From positions 1 through 56,434 of the forward strand of contig JAISED010000088.1 of NCBI GenBank assembly GCA_031264295.1: DNA of 56,434 nucleotides. The letters run 5' to 3'. Below, piece after piece: positions 27,167-34,963 of this stretch. Position 1 is the stretch's first letter. Each line of letters opens with the position of its first letter. The position numbers and the translations under genes were made by a program. The notes under the pieces are model-generated. The model worked only from the letters and a program-made list of their open reading frames with translations. It did not search any database and was not told the DNA's origin. The DNA is from Eubacteriales Family XIII. Incertae Sedis bacterium. Lineage in GTDB: Bacteria > Bacillota > Clostridia > Peptostreptococcales > Anaerovoracaceae.

Positions 27167-28225
27167 ATGGCTGGGAATAAGTATCCAATTATCGCGCATG
27201 GCGAGCTCTACATTGAACCTATAACAAAAAAAGGCGGCGGAGGCGTCAAGAAGATACCTCATGAGTATGCAGCCGCCAAGCAGAAAATAATTGCTGATAT
27301 TGATAGAATATTTGATGTTATACAAGAAAAACGCGAGATATTTCTTGAAGAAAAGATTGTATGCGTTCGCATGGAGCCGAAATTTGAAGCAAAGTCATAT
27401 GTTCCTACTCAACTCTTAACAGATGAAAGTATGAGTATTGTGGGTGGCAGAAAATACACTTTTGTTGATGATACGCTCGAAGAGCAGACAGCTAAGCTCT
27501 ATTTCATAAAAACAGATAACAATGGCATACGAAAAATTAAGGAAACATTATCGATCGGCGTGAAAGATAATGTCGATGCGTGGTGCGACCAAGTAGGTTC
27601 TATTCACTCAATGGATCTTTTACTGCTTTTCTCGCCTAAAATTAATGCGGTTAAGGGTATGGTTAATATATCGTGGACAATCGCAAGCATTGTCGCTCCA
27701 TATGTAAATGATCCTGACGCCTATACAAATAATTGCATAGAAGATGTGTTCATCCCACATGATATGACTTTTAATTTCTATAAAAAGGATAGAAGGACAA
27801 AGAAAATTGTCAGCACTAAAAAATTGAACCTATTTAAACCTGACGATGTTATAAAAGCAAAAGCACTGATAGATGAAGGGTATTATAGATCAGACTTTCC
27901 GGCCAGCCATCCGACAAAGCATTCTTGGGATGAATCGGAGTTGAGGGCAACAGATTTCAAATGGGATACTGTGATTAAAAAAATGCAGCGTATGAGGGGT
28001 TCTTCATTGCTTAACCCAGCTTTGACGTTACATGCCATAGATCGAAATGGGTTTGATGCAAAGCACATTCAATATTATGCTGCAATTACTATTGAAGCAC
28101 CTAAGTACGTTGGCAGCCTTTATGATACAATTCTGCAAACGTATCAAAACCTGACTCCAATTGAGATAAGGAATGTTAATCGCATTATGGTTGATTATAA
28201 ATCTGATTATGACCGAGCAGATTAA
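27167..28225 (+). CDS. IetS-like partner protein without recognisable subtilase motifs
   Basis: A 352-residue protein starting at ATG 27167, GGAGG 6-7 nt upstream. Its first 100 residues (HGELYIEPITKKGGGG, then HEYAAAK, then VCVRMEPKFEAKSYVPTQL and IVGGRKYTF) match my recollection of the N-terminal region of S8 subtilases paired with AAA+ ATPases in Iet-type defence loci. I searched the rest for the subtilase Asp, His and Ser motifs (DTG, HGT, GTSMA) and found none. The C-terminal 45 residues (YAAITIEAPKYVGSLYDTIL and the following TYQNLTPIEI) resemble the end of such proteins, so the protease module may have been deleted or replaced. It is either a degenerate gene or a variant effector without protease activity. 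Confidence 0.6.
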   Translation: MAGNKYPIIAHGELYIEPITKKGGGGVKKIPHEYAAAKQKIIADIDRIFDVIQEKREIFLEEKIVCVRMEPKFEAKSYVPTQLLTDESMSIVGGRKYTFVDDTLEEQTAKLYFIKTDNNGIRKIKETLSIGVKDNVDAWCDQVGSIHSMDLLLLFSPKINAVKGMVNISWTIASIVAPYVNDPDAYTNNCIEDVFIPHDMTFNFYKKDRRTKKIVSTKKLNLFKPDDVIKAKALIDEGYYRSDFPASHPTKHSWDESELRATDFKWDTVIKKMQRMRGSSLLNPALTLHAIDRNGFDAKHIQYYAAITIEAPKYVGSLYDTILQTYQNLTPIEIRNVNRIMVDYKSDYDRAD

Positions 28226-28352
28226 CCGTTTGATAAGAAACATGGCTAAGGTCGAAAACGCTCTCAAAGGAATGTTCCGCGAAAAGGAGCATGAACTTGA
28301 ACAAAACAAAAAGCGCGAAGAAGAATTGCTCCTGTCGTCCATATCATGCTAA
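28209..28352 (+). CDS. Small 47-codon ORF overlapping the end of the IetS-like gene
   Basis: ATG 28209 to TAA 28352 is in a different frame from the preceding gene and overlaps its last 17 bases. The product is short, charged and helical with heptad-like spacing (NRLIRNMAKVENALKGMF, then KEHELEQNKKREEELL), ending in a cysteine two residues after a serine-isoleucine pair. No ribosome binding site precedes it, so translation would need re-initiation or frameshifting after the upstream gene. It may be a third component, a frameshifted tail of the IetS-like protein, or chance. Confidence 0.35.
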   Translation: MTEQINRLIRNMAKVENALKGMFREKEHELEQNKKREEELLLSSISC

Positions 28353-28469
28353 TATGGAAATCAGCATAAATGCAGATATCAGAATATTCCATCAACAGAA
28401 AACGGTATTATTGTATTTAAAGTTACATAATTAGACAAAATAATACAAGAATAATTTTCTGGTTTAGCA

Positions 28470-28498
28470 TTGACTTTACTGTGTTTAAAGGGTATTCT
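28470..28498 (+). promoter_or_regulatory. Promoter of the amidohydrolase gene
   Basis: TTGACT (28470-28475), 17 bp, TATTCT (28493-28498), 27 bp before the ATG at 28526. Both hexamers are close to the sigma-A consensus. Confidence 0.65.
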
Positions 28499-28525
28499 AG
28501 CAATGTGCAATTTAGTGAGGTGTTT

Positions 28526-30163
28526 ATGGATTTCAAATTTGACAAGTTATTTTACAACGCCAAGATTTACACTATGAACAAACCGGGTGAAACAGCAGAG
28601 GCTATTGTTGTTCACGACGGCAAGATTGTTTTCGCGGGTTCTAACGCAGACGCAGCGTTATATCCGGTTGCGGAAACGGAGGATCTTGGGGGCAGGGTCG
28701 GTTTGCCGGGCATTTCGGACACGCACATCCACTTGCTCGCGGACTGCAACAATAAGGACTTTGTCGTATTGAACAAAGCGGGAAGCGTTGACGAGCTTGT
28801 TGCAACGATGCGCTCGCGTGACGACGGCGGGAAGAACTGGCTTATCGGATGCGATTTGACCATGTCGGATCTCGCGGAGAACCGCTACCCTCTCAGGCAC
28901 GAGTTAGATAGAGTCTCTTCTGAACGACCGGTCGCCATTCTCAGTCATTGTTTGCATGTGATCATGGTGAACAGCAAAGCCATAGCGATGGCGGGGTTGA
29001 CTAAAGAAAACACGGCGGGGGACAGCACTCTTACATTCTACGAGGATGGAACCCCTGACGGCGTTGTCAGAGAAGAGGCTTATACCAAACATTTCATCGC
29101 GGTTTTAGGGGACACCCTGGCAGGCGAGGAATGCAGAAAAGAAATCATCAGAAAGCATATCGGCGCGTATTCACGCCAAGGTTACACAACATTACACGCA
29201 ATTTCATCCTATGATATAGACCCGCCATACGAATACTTCGATCAGTATTATGAGCTGGAACGGGAAGGTATCCTGCCTGTGCGAGTGATAATAAACTCCG
29301 CTCATTTTCCCGACGCCCTTAACTGCGTGACGGGATTCGGCACGGATATGGTTAAAGCGGGCGCGAAGAAGATCTATCTGGATGGCTCTTTCGGCGGACT
29401 CACAGCAGGCATGAGAGAAGCGTATTCTGACGCTCCGGGGGAAAAGGGAAGTATTTTCTTTACGAGAGAAGAATTGGCGGGACTGTTACGTGAAGCTTAC
29501 GATCACGGAATGGAAGCTTCTGTACATGTTATCGGGGATGCCGCTATGGACAGGCTCTTAGACGCCGCCGAGGACGTGTACCCGATCAGTGACGACCCGA
29601 TCAGTTACGAAGCTTGCCCCGAGAAGCGGCTTGCCGCCGCAGGCGCGCGCCGGCTTCGCGTCATACACGCGTCTCTCGCGGATTCGGGTCAGATAGACAG
29701 ACTGAAACGGCTGCCGATAATACTAGACATGCAACCGAATTTCATACATTCCGACAGCAGTTTCGCGCCGGAACGTTTGGGTGAGCGCATGAAGAACTTC
29801 ATGCCGCTGCGTTCATATATTGACGCAGGTATTTTACTGACAGGAGGTTCCGACGCGCCGGTCGATCCGCCGCTGCCATTTCTCGGCATGGAGTGCGCGG
29901 TCACACGAAGGAGCATAGACGGTTTCCCGGTTGAGGGGCTGGCGCCTGAACAGGCGATCAGCGTCTATGAAGCAGTGAGCATGTACACCAGAAACGCTGC
30001 CTACTGTTCGAGCGAAGAACACCTGAAAGGGACTGTTTCAGCCGGGAAGTACGCGGACTTTATCCTGATAGACAGGGATATATTCGAGATAGAAACGACG
30101 GAGATACATAATACACATGTATTGAAAACCGTGGTGGGCGGCAGGACTCGCTGGGAGGCGTAG
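28526..30163 (+). CDS. YtcJ-like amidohydrolase (amidohydrolase 3 family)
   Basis: A 545-residue metal-dependent hydrolase. ATG 28526 follows GTGAGGTG. The metal-binding HxH is in GISDTHIHLLAD, later metal or active-site segments include ASVHVIGDAAMDRLLDA, and the C-terminal Asp motif is GGSDAPVDPPLPF. The N-terminal and C-terminal strands form the usual small beta-domain. Family members hydrolyse amides, formamides or cyclic amides; the exact substrate is unknown. The next two genes (M20 hydrolase and amino-acid symporter) have the same orientation and suggest scavenging of amino-acid derivatives. Confidence 0.9.
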   Translation: MDFKFDKLFYNAKIYTMNKPGETAEAIVVHDGKIVFAGSNADAALYPVAETEDLGGRVGLPGISDTHIHLLADCNNKDFVVLNKAGSVDELVATMRSRDDGGKNWLIGCDLTMSDLAENRYPLRHELDRVSSERPVAILSHCLHVIMVNSKAIAMAGLTKENTAGDSTLTFYEDGTPDGVVREEAYTKHFIAVLGDTLAGEECRKEIIRKHIGAYSRQGYTTLHAISSYDIDPPYEYFDQYYELEREGILPVRVIINSAHFPDALNCVTGFGTDMVKAGAKKIYLDGSFGGLTAGMREAYSDAPGEKGSIFFTREELAGLLREAYDHGMEASVHVIGDAAMDRLLDAAEDVYPISDDPISYEACPEKRLAAAGARRLRVIHASLADSGQIDRLKRLPIILDMQPNFIHSDSSFAPERLGERMKNFMPLRSYIDAGILLTGGSDAPVDPPLPFLGMECAVTRRSIDGFPVEGLAPEQAISVYEAVSMYTRNAAYCSSEEHLKGTVSAGKYADFILIDRDIFEIETTEIHNTHVLKTVVGGRTRWEA

Positions 30164-30273
30164 ACGGCTTGCAGCACGGGCGCGGCCTGCGCCGTAGACG
30201 CTTGCAGTACGGGCGCGGTCTGAGCCGTAGACGGCATGCGAACCTTGCAGCGCAAGCGCGGCTTGCGCCGTAG
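30160..30273. repeat. Tandem repeat across and after the amidohydrolase stop codon
   Basis: Three imperfect units beginning GTAGACG (30160-30193, 30194-30226, 30227-30269), of 34, 33 and 43 bp, followed by the first bases of a fourth. Each includes TTGCAG and a GCGCGG core. The first unit contains the stop codon. The third holds a perfect 8-bp hairpin, GCGCAAGC-GCG-GCTTGCGC (30250-30268), which could act as a transcript-end structure. Confidence 0.85.
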
Positions 30274-30341
30274 AGGAACAAGATGGGATTCGGGTTAAGC
30301 GGCTATATGTACAGTTGCAAAAGGAGAGGAGAAAATCGATC

Positions 30342-32021
30342 ATGATCATAGACCATGCGCTGCAAGAACGCATTGAAGCATTGATGCGTGATTTTGTCCG
30401 GATTTATACGCCTACAGGAACGAGCGGCGAGAGGGACGCGGAACGCTTTTATTTGGACTTGTTCGCATCGATGAATTATTTCAGCAAGCGCAGTGAGCTT
30501 GCCGGTTTGTATGAAATACCAGGCGACTGCCTGAACCGTTCGATCCCTTGGTGTCTGGTTAAGGGTTCGGGCGGCGATACCGTAGTACTGCTGCATCACT
30601 ATGATGTGGTAGACACGGATGATTACAGGAATTTACGGGATCTGGCGACGGAACCCGACGCTCTCGCAAGCGCATTTCGCGAGGAACGTATATCCGTCGA
30701 TGATGAAACCGCGCGGGATTTAGAGAGCGGAGAATGGATCTTCGGCAGAGGTACAGCAGATATGAAAGGCGGTGCTGCGATTCAGGCTGCGCTGCTTGAA
30801 CGCTACGCTGAGGCGGCGGATGCGGGTAAGCTGCAAGGCAACCTCCTGCTGATCGGCGTACCCGATGAGGAGAATATCTCGGCGGGCGGCAGAGCCGCCC
30901 CGGCGCTGCTAAAAAAACTCAAAGACGAGCATGCTCTACGCTATGTACTGGCCATGAACGCCGAACCGAACGAACGCGTCGGCGCTTCCGGCGGACTAGG
31001 GCTGTTTATCGGCTCTATAGGCAAGATCATGCCATTGATCTACGTGCGAGGCAAGCTCTCGCACGCCGGCATGGTTTACGACGGTCTCAATCCCATCAAG
31101 GTGCTGTCGAAGATCGTAGATAAGCTCGATATCGTACCGGAGCTGATCGACGGGACTGACGGCATCATTTCTCCGGCGCCGACATTCCTGTATATGAAGG
31201 ATACGAAGAACATATATGACGTATCCTTGCCCGGAGCGGCAAGCGGCTACATGAACGTCATGTTTTTACGAAAGTCGGTCGGTGAGATCATGGAACTCGT
31301 CCGCGAGCGCTGCACGGCGGCCTTCGGGGAAGCGATCGCCGATGTGCAACAGAGTTTCGACGCCTATAGCGCAGCCTGCGGGAATGCGTCTCGTGAGCTG
31401 CCTTGGAAGGCAAACGTGAAACTCTACTCGCAGCTGCGTGATGAAGCCGTACGGGATTCCGGAGATGAATTCGAACGGAGCTTCGCCGAGTTGATCGGGG
31501 ATATCAAGGGAAGGGTTGCGGCCGGAGAGATGACCTTGGTCGAGGCTTCGCACGCAATCATAGAACACACGCTGCTTTACGTGCGCGATGTATCGCCTAC
31601 AGTTGTAATCGCTTTGACGCCGCCATACTACCCCGTAGTGAGTAATGCTATGCTGGGTGAGACGGCGCAAGCAGTAGACGGCCTGTGCGATGAGATCATA
31701 GCGCGCGCCAAGAGTGAATTCGGCGCCGAATATATAAGGTATCACATCATAGGGATGTCAGACTTGAGCTATTTCATGCAAAATCCCTCAAGCAGCGACA
31801 ACGCTTACATAAGTGACAACATGCTGCTCTGGAAAGACATCTACAACATCCCGTTTGACGCCTTGGACGACATCTCCATGCCTGTTTTAAACATCGGCCC
31901 GCTCGGAAAGGATATACACGAATACACGGAACGCGTGCTTAAGGAGGATCTCCTGAGGCGCAGCCCCGATTTGATGGCGTTTGCGATCGAGAGGATTCTG
32001 AATATAGCAAAGGAGGTTTGA
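30342..32021 (+). CDS. M20 family zinc hydrolase, RocB-like
   Basis: A 559-residue metallopeptidase-fold protein of the RocB (arginine utilisation) type. ATG 30342 is preceded by GGAGAGGAG; a TTG 9 codons upstream is less likely. Metal-site motifs are LLHHYDVVDTDDY (about 88-100), GRGTADMKGGAA (about 133-144) and GVPDEENISAGG (about 175-186). RocB-type proteins are longer than typical M20 peptidases and their substrate is not firmly established; a role in hydrolysing amino-acid derivatives is likely. The symporter gene follows 5 bp after the stop, with AAGGAGG shared across the junction, so substrate uptake and hydrolysis are probably co-expressed. Confidence 0.87.
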   Translation: MIIDHALQERIEALMRDFVRIYTPTGTSGERDAERFYLDLFASMNYFSKRSELAGLYEIPGDCLNRSIPWCLVKGSGGDTVVLLHHYDVVDTDDYRNLRDLATEPDALASAFREERISVDDETARDLESGEWIFGRGTADMKGGAAIQAALLERYAEAADAGKLQGNLLLIGVPDEENISAGGRAAPALLKKLKDEHALRYVLAMNAEPNERVGASGGLGLFIGSIGKIMPLIYVRGKLSHAGMVYDGLNPIKVLSKIVDKLDIVPELIDGTDGIISPAPTFLYMKDTKNIYDVSLPGAASGYMNVMFLRKSVGEIMELVRERCTAAFGEAIADVQQSFDAYSAACGNASRELPWKANVKLYSQLRDEAVRDSGDEFERSFAELIGDIKGRVAAGEMTLVEASHAIIEHTLLYVRDVSPTVVIALTPPYYPVVSNAMLGETAQAVDGLCDEIIARAKSEFGAEYIRYHIIGMSDLSYFMQNPSSSDNAYISDNMLLWKDIYNIPFDALDDISMPVLNIGPLGKDIHEYTERVLKEDLLRRSPDLMAFAIERILNIAKEV

Positions 32022-32026
32022 TTTTA

Positions 32027-33469
32027 ATGGAAGCTATTATTACGGCAATAACTGATTTTATATGGGGATTACCCCTTATCGGCCTTGTGCTGTGTGTAGG
32101 CTTGCTGCTCAGCATAGGCTCAGGTTTCTTTCAATTCAGGCATTTCGGACATATTATGAAGAATACCTTCGGACTTATGTTGAACCGTGACAAGAACGAA
32201 GAAAAAGGGCTTTTGAAGCCTTTCCAGGCGGCGAGCGCCGCTGTTGGCAGCGCTGTGGGCGTCGGCAACGTCGGGGGCGTGGCCACCGCTATAGCCGTCG
32301 GAGGTCCCGGCGCCGTGTTCTGGCTCTGGGTGTGCGCTCTTATAGGCATGATGACCAAATTGGTCGAGGTTACATTGGCCGTACACTATAGGAATACCGA
32401 TTCGGACGGTAATCCCTATGGAGGCCCCACATATTACATGGAAAAGGGTCTCGGCGAAGAAAAGGGATTTAAAATCTGGGGCATACCGGCTGTTGTATTC
32501 GGCGGCGGCATTTTCGCTACCTTCTTCTTCTCCGTGCAGAATTACACGGTTTCGGAAGCAGTCGCGTCTACATTCGGCATCAACATGATCGTCGTGTCCG
32601 CCGCTTTCTGCGCCCTGGCTATGGGCGTCGTACTCGGCGGCATCGCGCGCCTCGGCAAGATCGCCGAAAAGTTGGTTCCGTTCATGTGCATATTCTATGT
32701 CGTGGGCGGGCTTTTTGTTATATTCAAGGATGTCGAGAACCTGCCGCACACATTCCAACTGATCTTCGGGTCGGCCTTTAAGGGCACGGCGGCTGTAGGC
32801 GGCTTCGCGGGCGCGGCTTTCGCGCAGGCGATGCAGAACGGCGTGGCGCGGTCTGTATACAGTAATGAGGCCGGTTGGGGTACATCACCCATGTTGCATT
32901 CCACCGCCAAGACGACGCATCCCGTCAAGCAGGGCTTGTGGGGCAGCTTCGAGGTATTTGTAGACACGATGATCGTCTGCACCATCACCGCTCTCGCGAT
33001 TGTAAACACGGGCATGTGGCAGTCAGGTCTCGACGGAGCGGAACTCACGCTTGAAGCCTTCGAACTCAACTTGGGATTCGCCGGCCGCTGTGTCGTGGCG
33101 ATAAGCATATTCCTGTTCGGCGTGACGACGGAGATCGGTTGGTACGCCTACTACGAGATATTGTTGCGGCATCTGCTGCGCAAGCGGCCTAAGGTCAAGG
33201 ACAATATACTCAAGGTGTTCCGCGTGGTATTCGCGTTCCCATCCATGCTGATCACTATATTTGCGGTCGTATACGGCATGCCGAGCGGTCTTATTTGGTC
33301 TATCGCCGACATTGTCACGGGGGTTCCGACCTTCGTGAATCTCTTGGTCGTATTGTTCCTAGCTCCGCGATTCTTCGCGCTGCTGCGCGACTACAAGGCG
33401 AGGCATATGGGCATCGGCGCCATAGATCCCAGCCTGCGCCTGTTCTATGAGGATAAAAATACTTTGTAA
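32027..33469 (+). CDS. Sodium:amino-acid symporter, AGCS (alanine/glycine:cation) family
   Basis: A 480-residue integral membrane protein with about ten hydrophobic helices. The family signature GGPGAVFWLWVCALIGM lies near residue 105, preceded by GVGNVGGVATAI, and another conserved region is YSNEAGWGTSPMLHSTA. ATG 32027 is 10 nt after AAGGAGG. AGCS proteins import small neutral amino acids with Na+ or H+. It is translationally close to the RocB-like gene and followed by a strong hairpin, which makes it the last gene of the 28.5-33.5 kb transcription unit. Confidence 0.94.
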   Translation: MEAIITAITDFIWGLPLIGLVLCVGLLLSIGSGFFQFRHFGHIMKNTFGLMLNRDKNEEKGLLKPFQAASAAVGSAVGVGNVGGVATAIAVGGPGAVFWLWVCALIGMMTKLVEVTLAVHYRNTDSDGNPYGGPTYYMEKGLGEEKGFKIWGIPAVVFGGGIFATFFFSVQNYTVSEAVASTFGINMIVVSAAFCALAMGVVLGGIARLGKIAEKLVPFMCIFYVVGGLFVIFKDVENLPHTFQLIFGSAFKGTAAVGGFAGAAFAQAMQNGVARSVYSNEAGWGTSPMLHSTAKTTHPVKQGLWGSFEVFVDTMIVCTITALAIVNTGMWQSGLDGAELTLEAFELNLGFAGRCVVAISIFLFGVTTEIGWYAYYEILLRHLLRKRPKVKDNILKVFRVVFAFPSMLITIFAVVYGMPSGLIWSIADIVTGVPTFVNLLVVLFLAPRFFALLRDYKARHMGIGAIDPSLRLFYEDKNTL

Positions 33470-33480
33470 TAGTATGTTTC

Positions 33481-33515
33481 AGATTCCGCCCAATTATTTT
33501 GGGCGGAATCTAGAT
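33481..33515 (+). terminator. Hairpin terminator after the symporter gene
   Basis: AGATTCCGCCCAA (33481-33493) pairs perfectly with TTGGGCGGAATCT (33499-33511) around a 5-nt loop. It begins 11 bp after the stop codon. There is no T-run, so it may act with Rho or stabilise the 3' end. Confidence 0.7.
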
Positions 33516-33572
33516 TGAAAATAGTATAACAATTGAGCGGCGTCGTTCGTTTCAGAAAAGGGGGATGAGAAC

Positions 33573-34841
33573 ATGAAAACGGCTCTTGAGGGATTGAAGA
33601 TATTGGATTTTACTACCCTGCTTCCGGGTCCTTTCGCCACAATGAATCTGGCGGATATGGGCGCGGAGGTGCTGCGGGTAAGCACAAATACACGGACAGA
33701 CCTTGTAGATTCCATGCCGCCGTTGATCGACGCGGCGGGGCGGTCGGGCGCCTCTGTCGCGGATCAGGAGGCATACGGCACAGCCGCCGTCGAGAGTTCG
33801 GCGATGCCGTCGTCGGGTGAGCGGGGGAATTACTCCGCTGCCGCCGCGCAGCTCGGACGCAACAAACGCTCTATCCTGCTGAATCTGCGCGAGGCAGAGG
33901 CCGCGGAGATTGTGAAAAAGCTGATCATGGAGTACGACGTCGTGATAGAGCAGTTCCGCCCCGGCGTCATGGATAAACTGGGCATAGGCTACGAAACGCT
34001 GTCGGTCATTAATCCGCGCCTGATCTATTGCTCCTTGACCGGCTACGGTCACGGCAACTCTATGTCGGATCGCGCGGGGCATGATATAAACTACCTGTCT
34101 TTGAGCGGCCTTTCCGCGTACTCAGGAAGAAGAACCGAGGGACCGAGTCTCATGGGGATGCAGATCGCCGATGTGGCTTCGGGTTCCGCCAACGTGGTCA
34201 TAGCCGTGCTGGCTGCCGTGATTCACCGCGCCGGATGCGGACGCGGACAGTTTCTGGACATATCCATGACTGACGGCGCCATAGCCTTTAACGCCATGTG
34301 GGGCGCGGGATACCTTGTTTCCGGAGAAGCGCCGGAGCGGGAAGGTACGCTTTTAAACGGAGGGACCTTGTATGATTACTATGAGACAAAGGACGGCAGG
34401 TATGTAAGCTTCGGAGGATTGGAACCAAAGTTTTGGGAGGCCTTTTGCCGCGTGCTCGGGCACGAAGAATGGATCCCGCTGACTGTCTCGGCGGGCGCAG
34501 AAATAAAAGCGGAAGCGAGACGTATTCTGAAAACCAGAGAACTCGCCCACTGGATCGAGGCGTTTAAGGGCGCCGACGCCTGCTTCGAACCTGTTCTGGA
34601 ACTGGACGAAGCGCTGAACAGCCGGCTTGCGGTCGAACGTGAAATGGTGGTCGATGTGCCGGCGGGTGACGGACGCATAATCAAACAGATAGGCAGCCCC
34701 TACAAGTTTTCAGAAAGCCCGGTGAGGTTTACGCATATCGGAAGACCGCCGTCCATAGAAGAAACGGCGGCCGTACTGAATGAACTCGGTTATTCACATG
34801 GGGAAATAGAACGATTGTCAAAGAACGGCGTACTGCGGTAA
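33573..34841 (+). CDS. CaiB/BaiF family III CoA-transferase
   Basis: A 422-residue family III CoA-transferase. ATG 33573 follows GGGGATGAG. LDFTTLLPGPFATMNLADMGAEV opens the Rossmann-like part, KRSILLNLRE is the conserved second element, and D171 in GHDINYLSLSG is the expected catalytic Asp that forms the acyl-CoA mixed anhydride. Such enzymes move CoA between carboxylic acids (for example carnitine, bile acids or aromatic acids). About 30 residues of Ala/Ser-rich sequence (SVADQEAYGTAAVESS and neighbours, about 65-92) are inserted before KRSILLN. No acyl-CoA synthetase or dehydrogenase is adjacent, so the substrate is open. Confidence 0.92.
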   Translation: MKTALEGLKILDFTTLLPGPFATMNLADMGAEVLRVSTNTRTDLVDSMPPLIDAAGRSGASVADQEAYGTAAVESSAMPSSGERGNYSAAAAQLGRNKRSILLNLREAEAAEIVKKLIMEYDVVIEQFRPGVMDKLGIGYETLSVINPRLIYCSLTGYGHGNSMSDRAGHDINYLSLSGLSAYSGRRTEGPSLMGMQIADVASGSANVVIAVLAAVIHRAGCGRGQFLDISMTDGAIAFNAMWGAGYLVSGEAPEREGTLLNGGTLYDYYETKDGRYVSFGGLEPKFWEAFCRVLGHEEWIPLTVSAGAEIKAEARRILKTRELAHWIEAFKGADACFEPVLELDEALNSRLAVEREMVVDVPAGDGRIIKQIGSPYKFSESPVRFTHIGRPPSIEETAAVLNELGYSHGEIERLSKNGVLR

Positions 34842-34944
34842 ACGCTGACGGGTATAGCTGTCCGACTCGGATTTATAAATTAGAAATTACAACCATTTTT
34901 GTATTTTTTATGTTTCCGATTTTTGCTAACCAAATTCACAAAGC

Positions 34945-34960
34945 GCCTGCGGGCGCAGGC
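34945..34960 (-). terminator. Small GC-rich hairpin at the end of the LuxR-type gene
   Basis: GCCTGC-GGGC-GCAGGC lies 4 bp beyond the stop of the minus-strand regulator gene. No U-tract follows, so its terminator role is weakly supported. The region to 34860 between the convergent genes is AT-rich and otherwise empty. Confidence 0.4.
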
Positions 34961-34963
34961 CGC

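Noticed and set aside
30160-30273. Possible CRISPR array.
   Set aside because: The units are contiguous and imperfect with no unique spacers, and no cas genes are nearby. The array at 53784 was rejected for the same reason.
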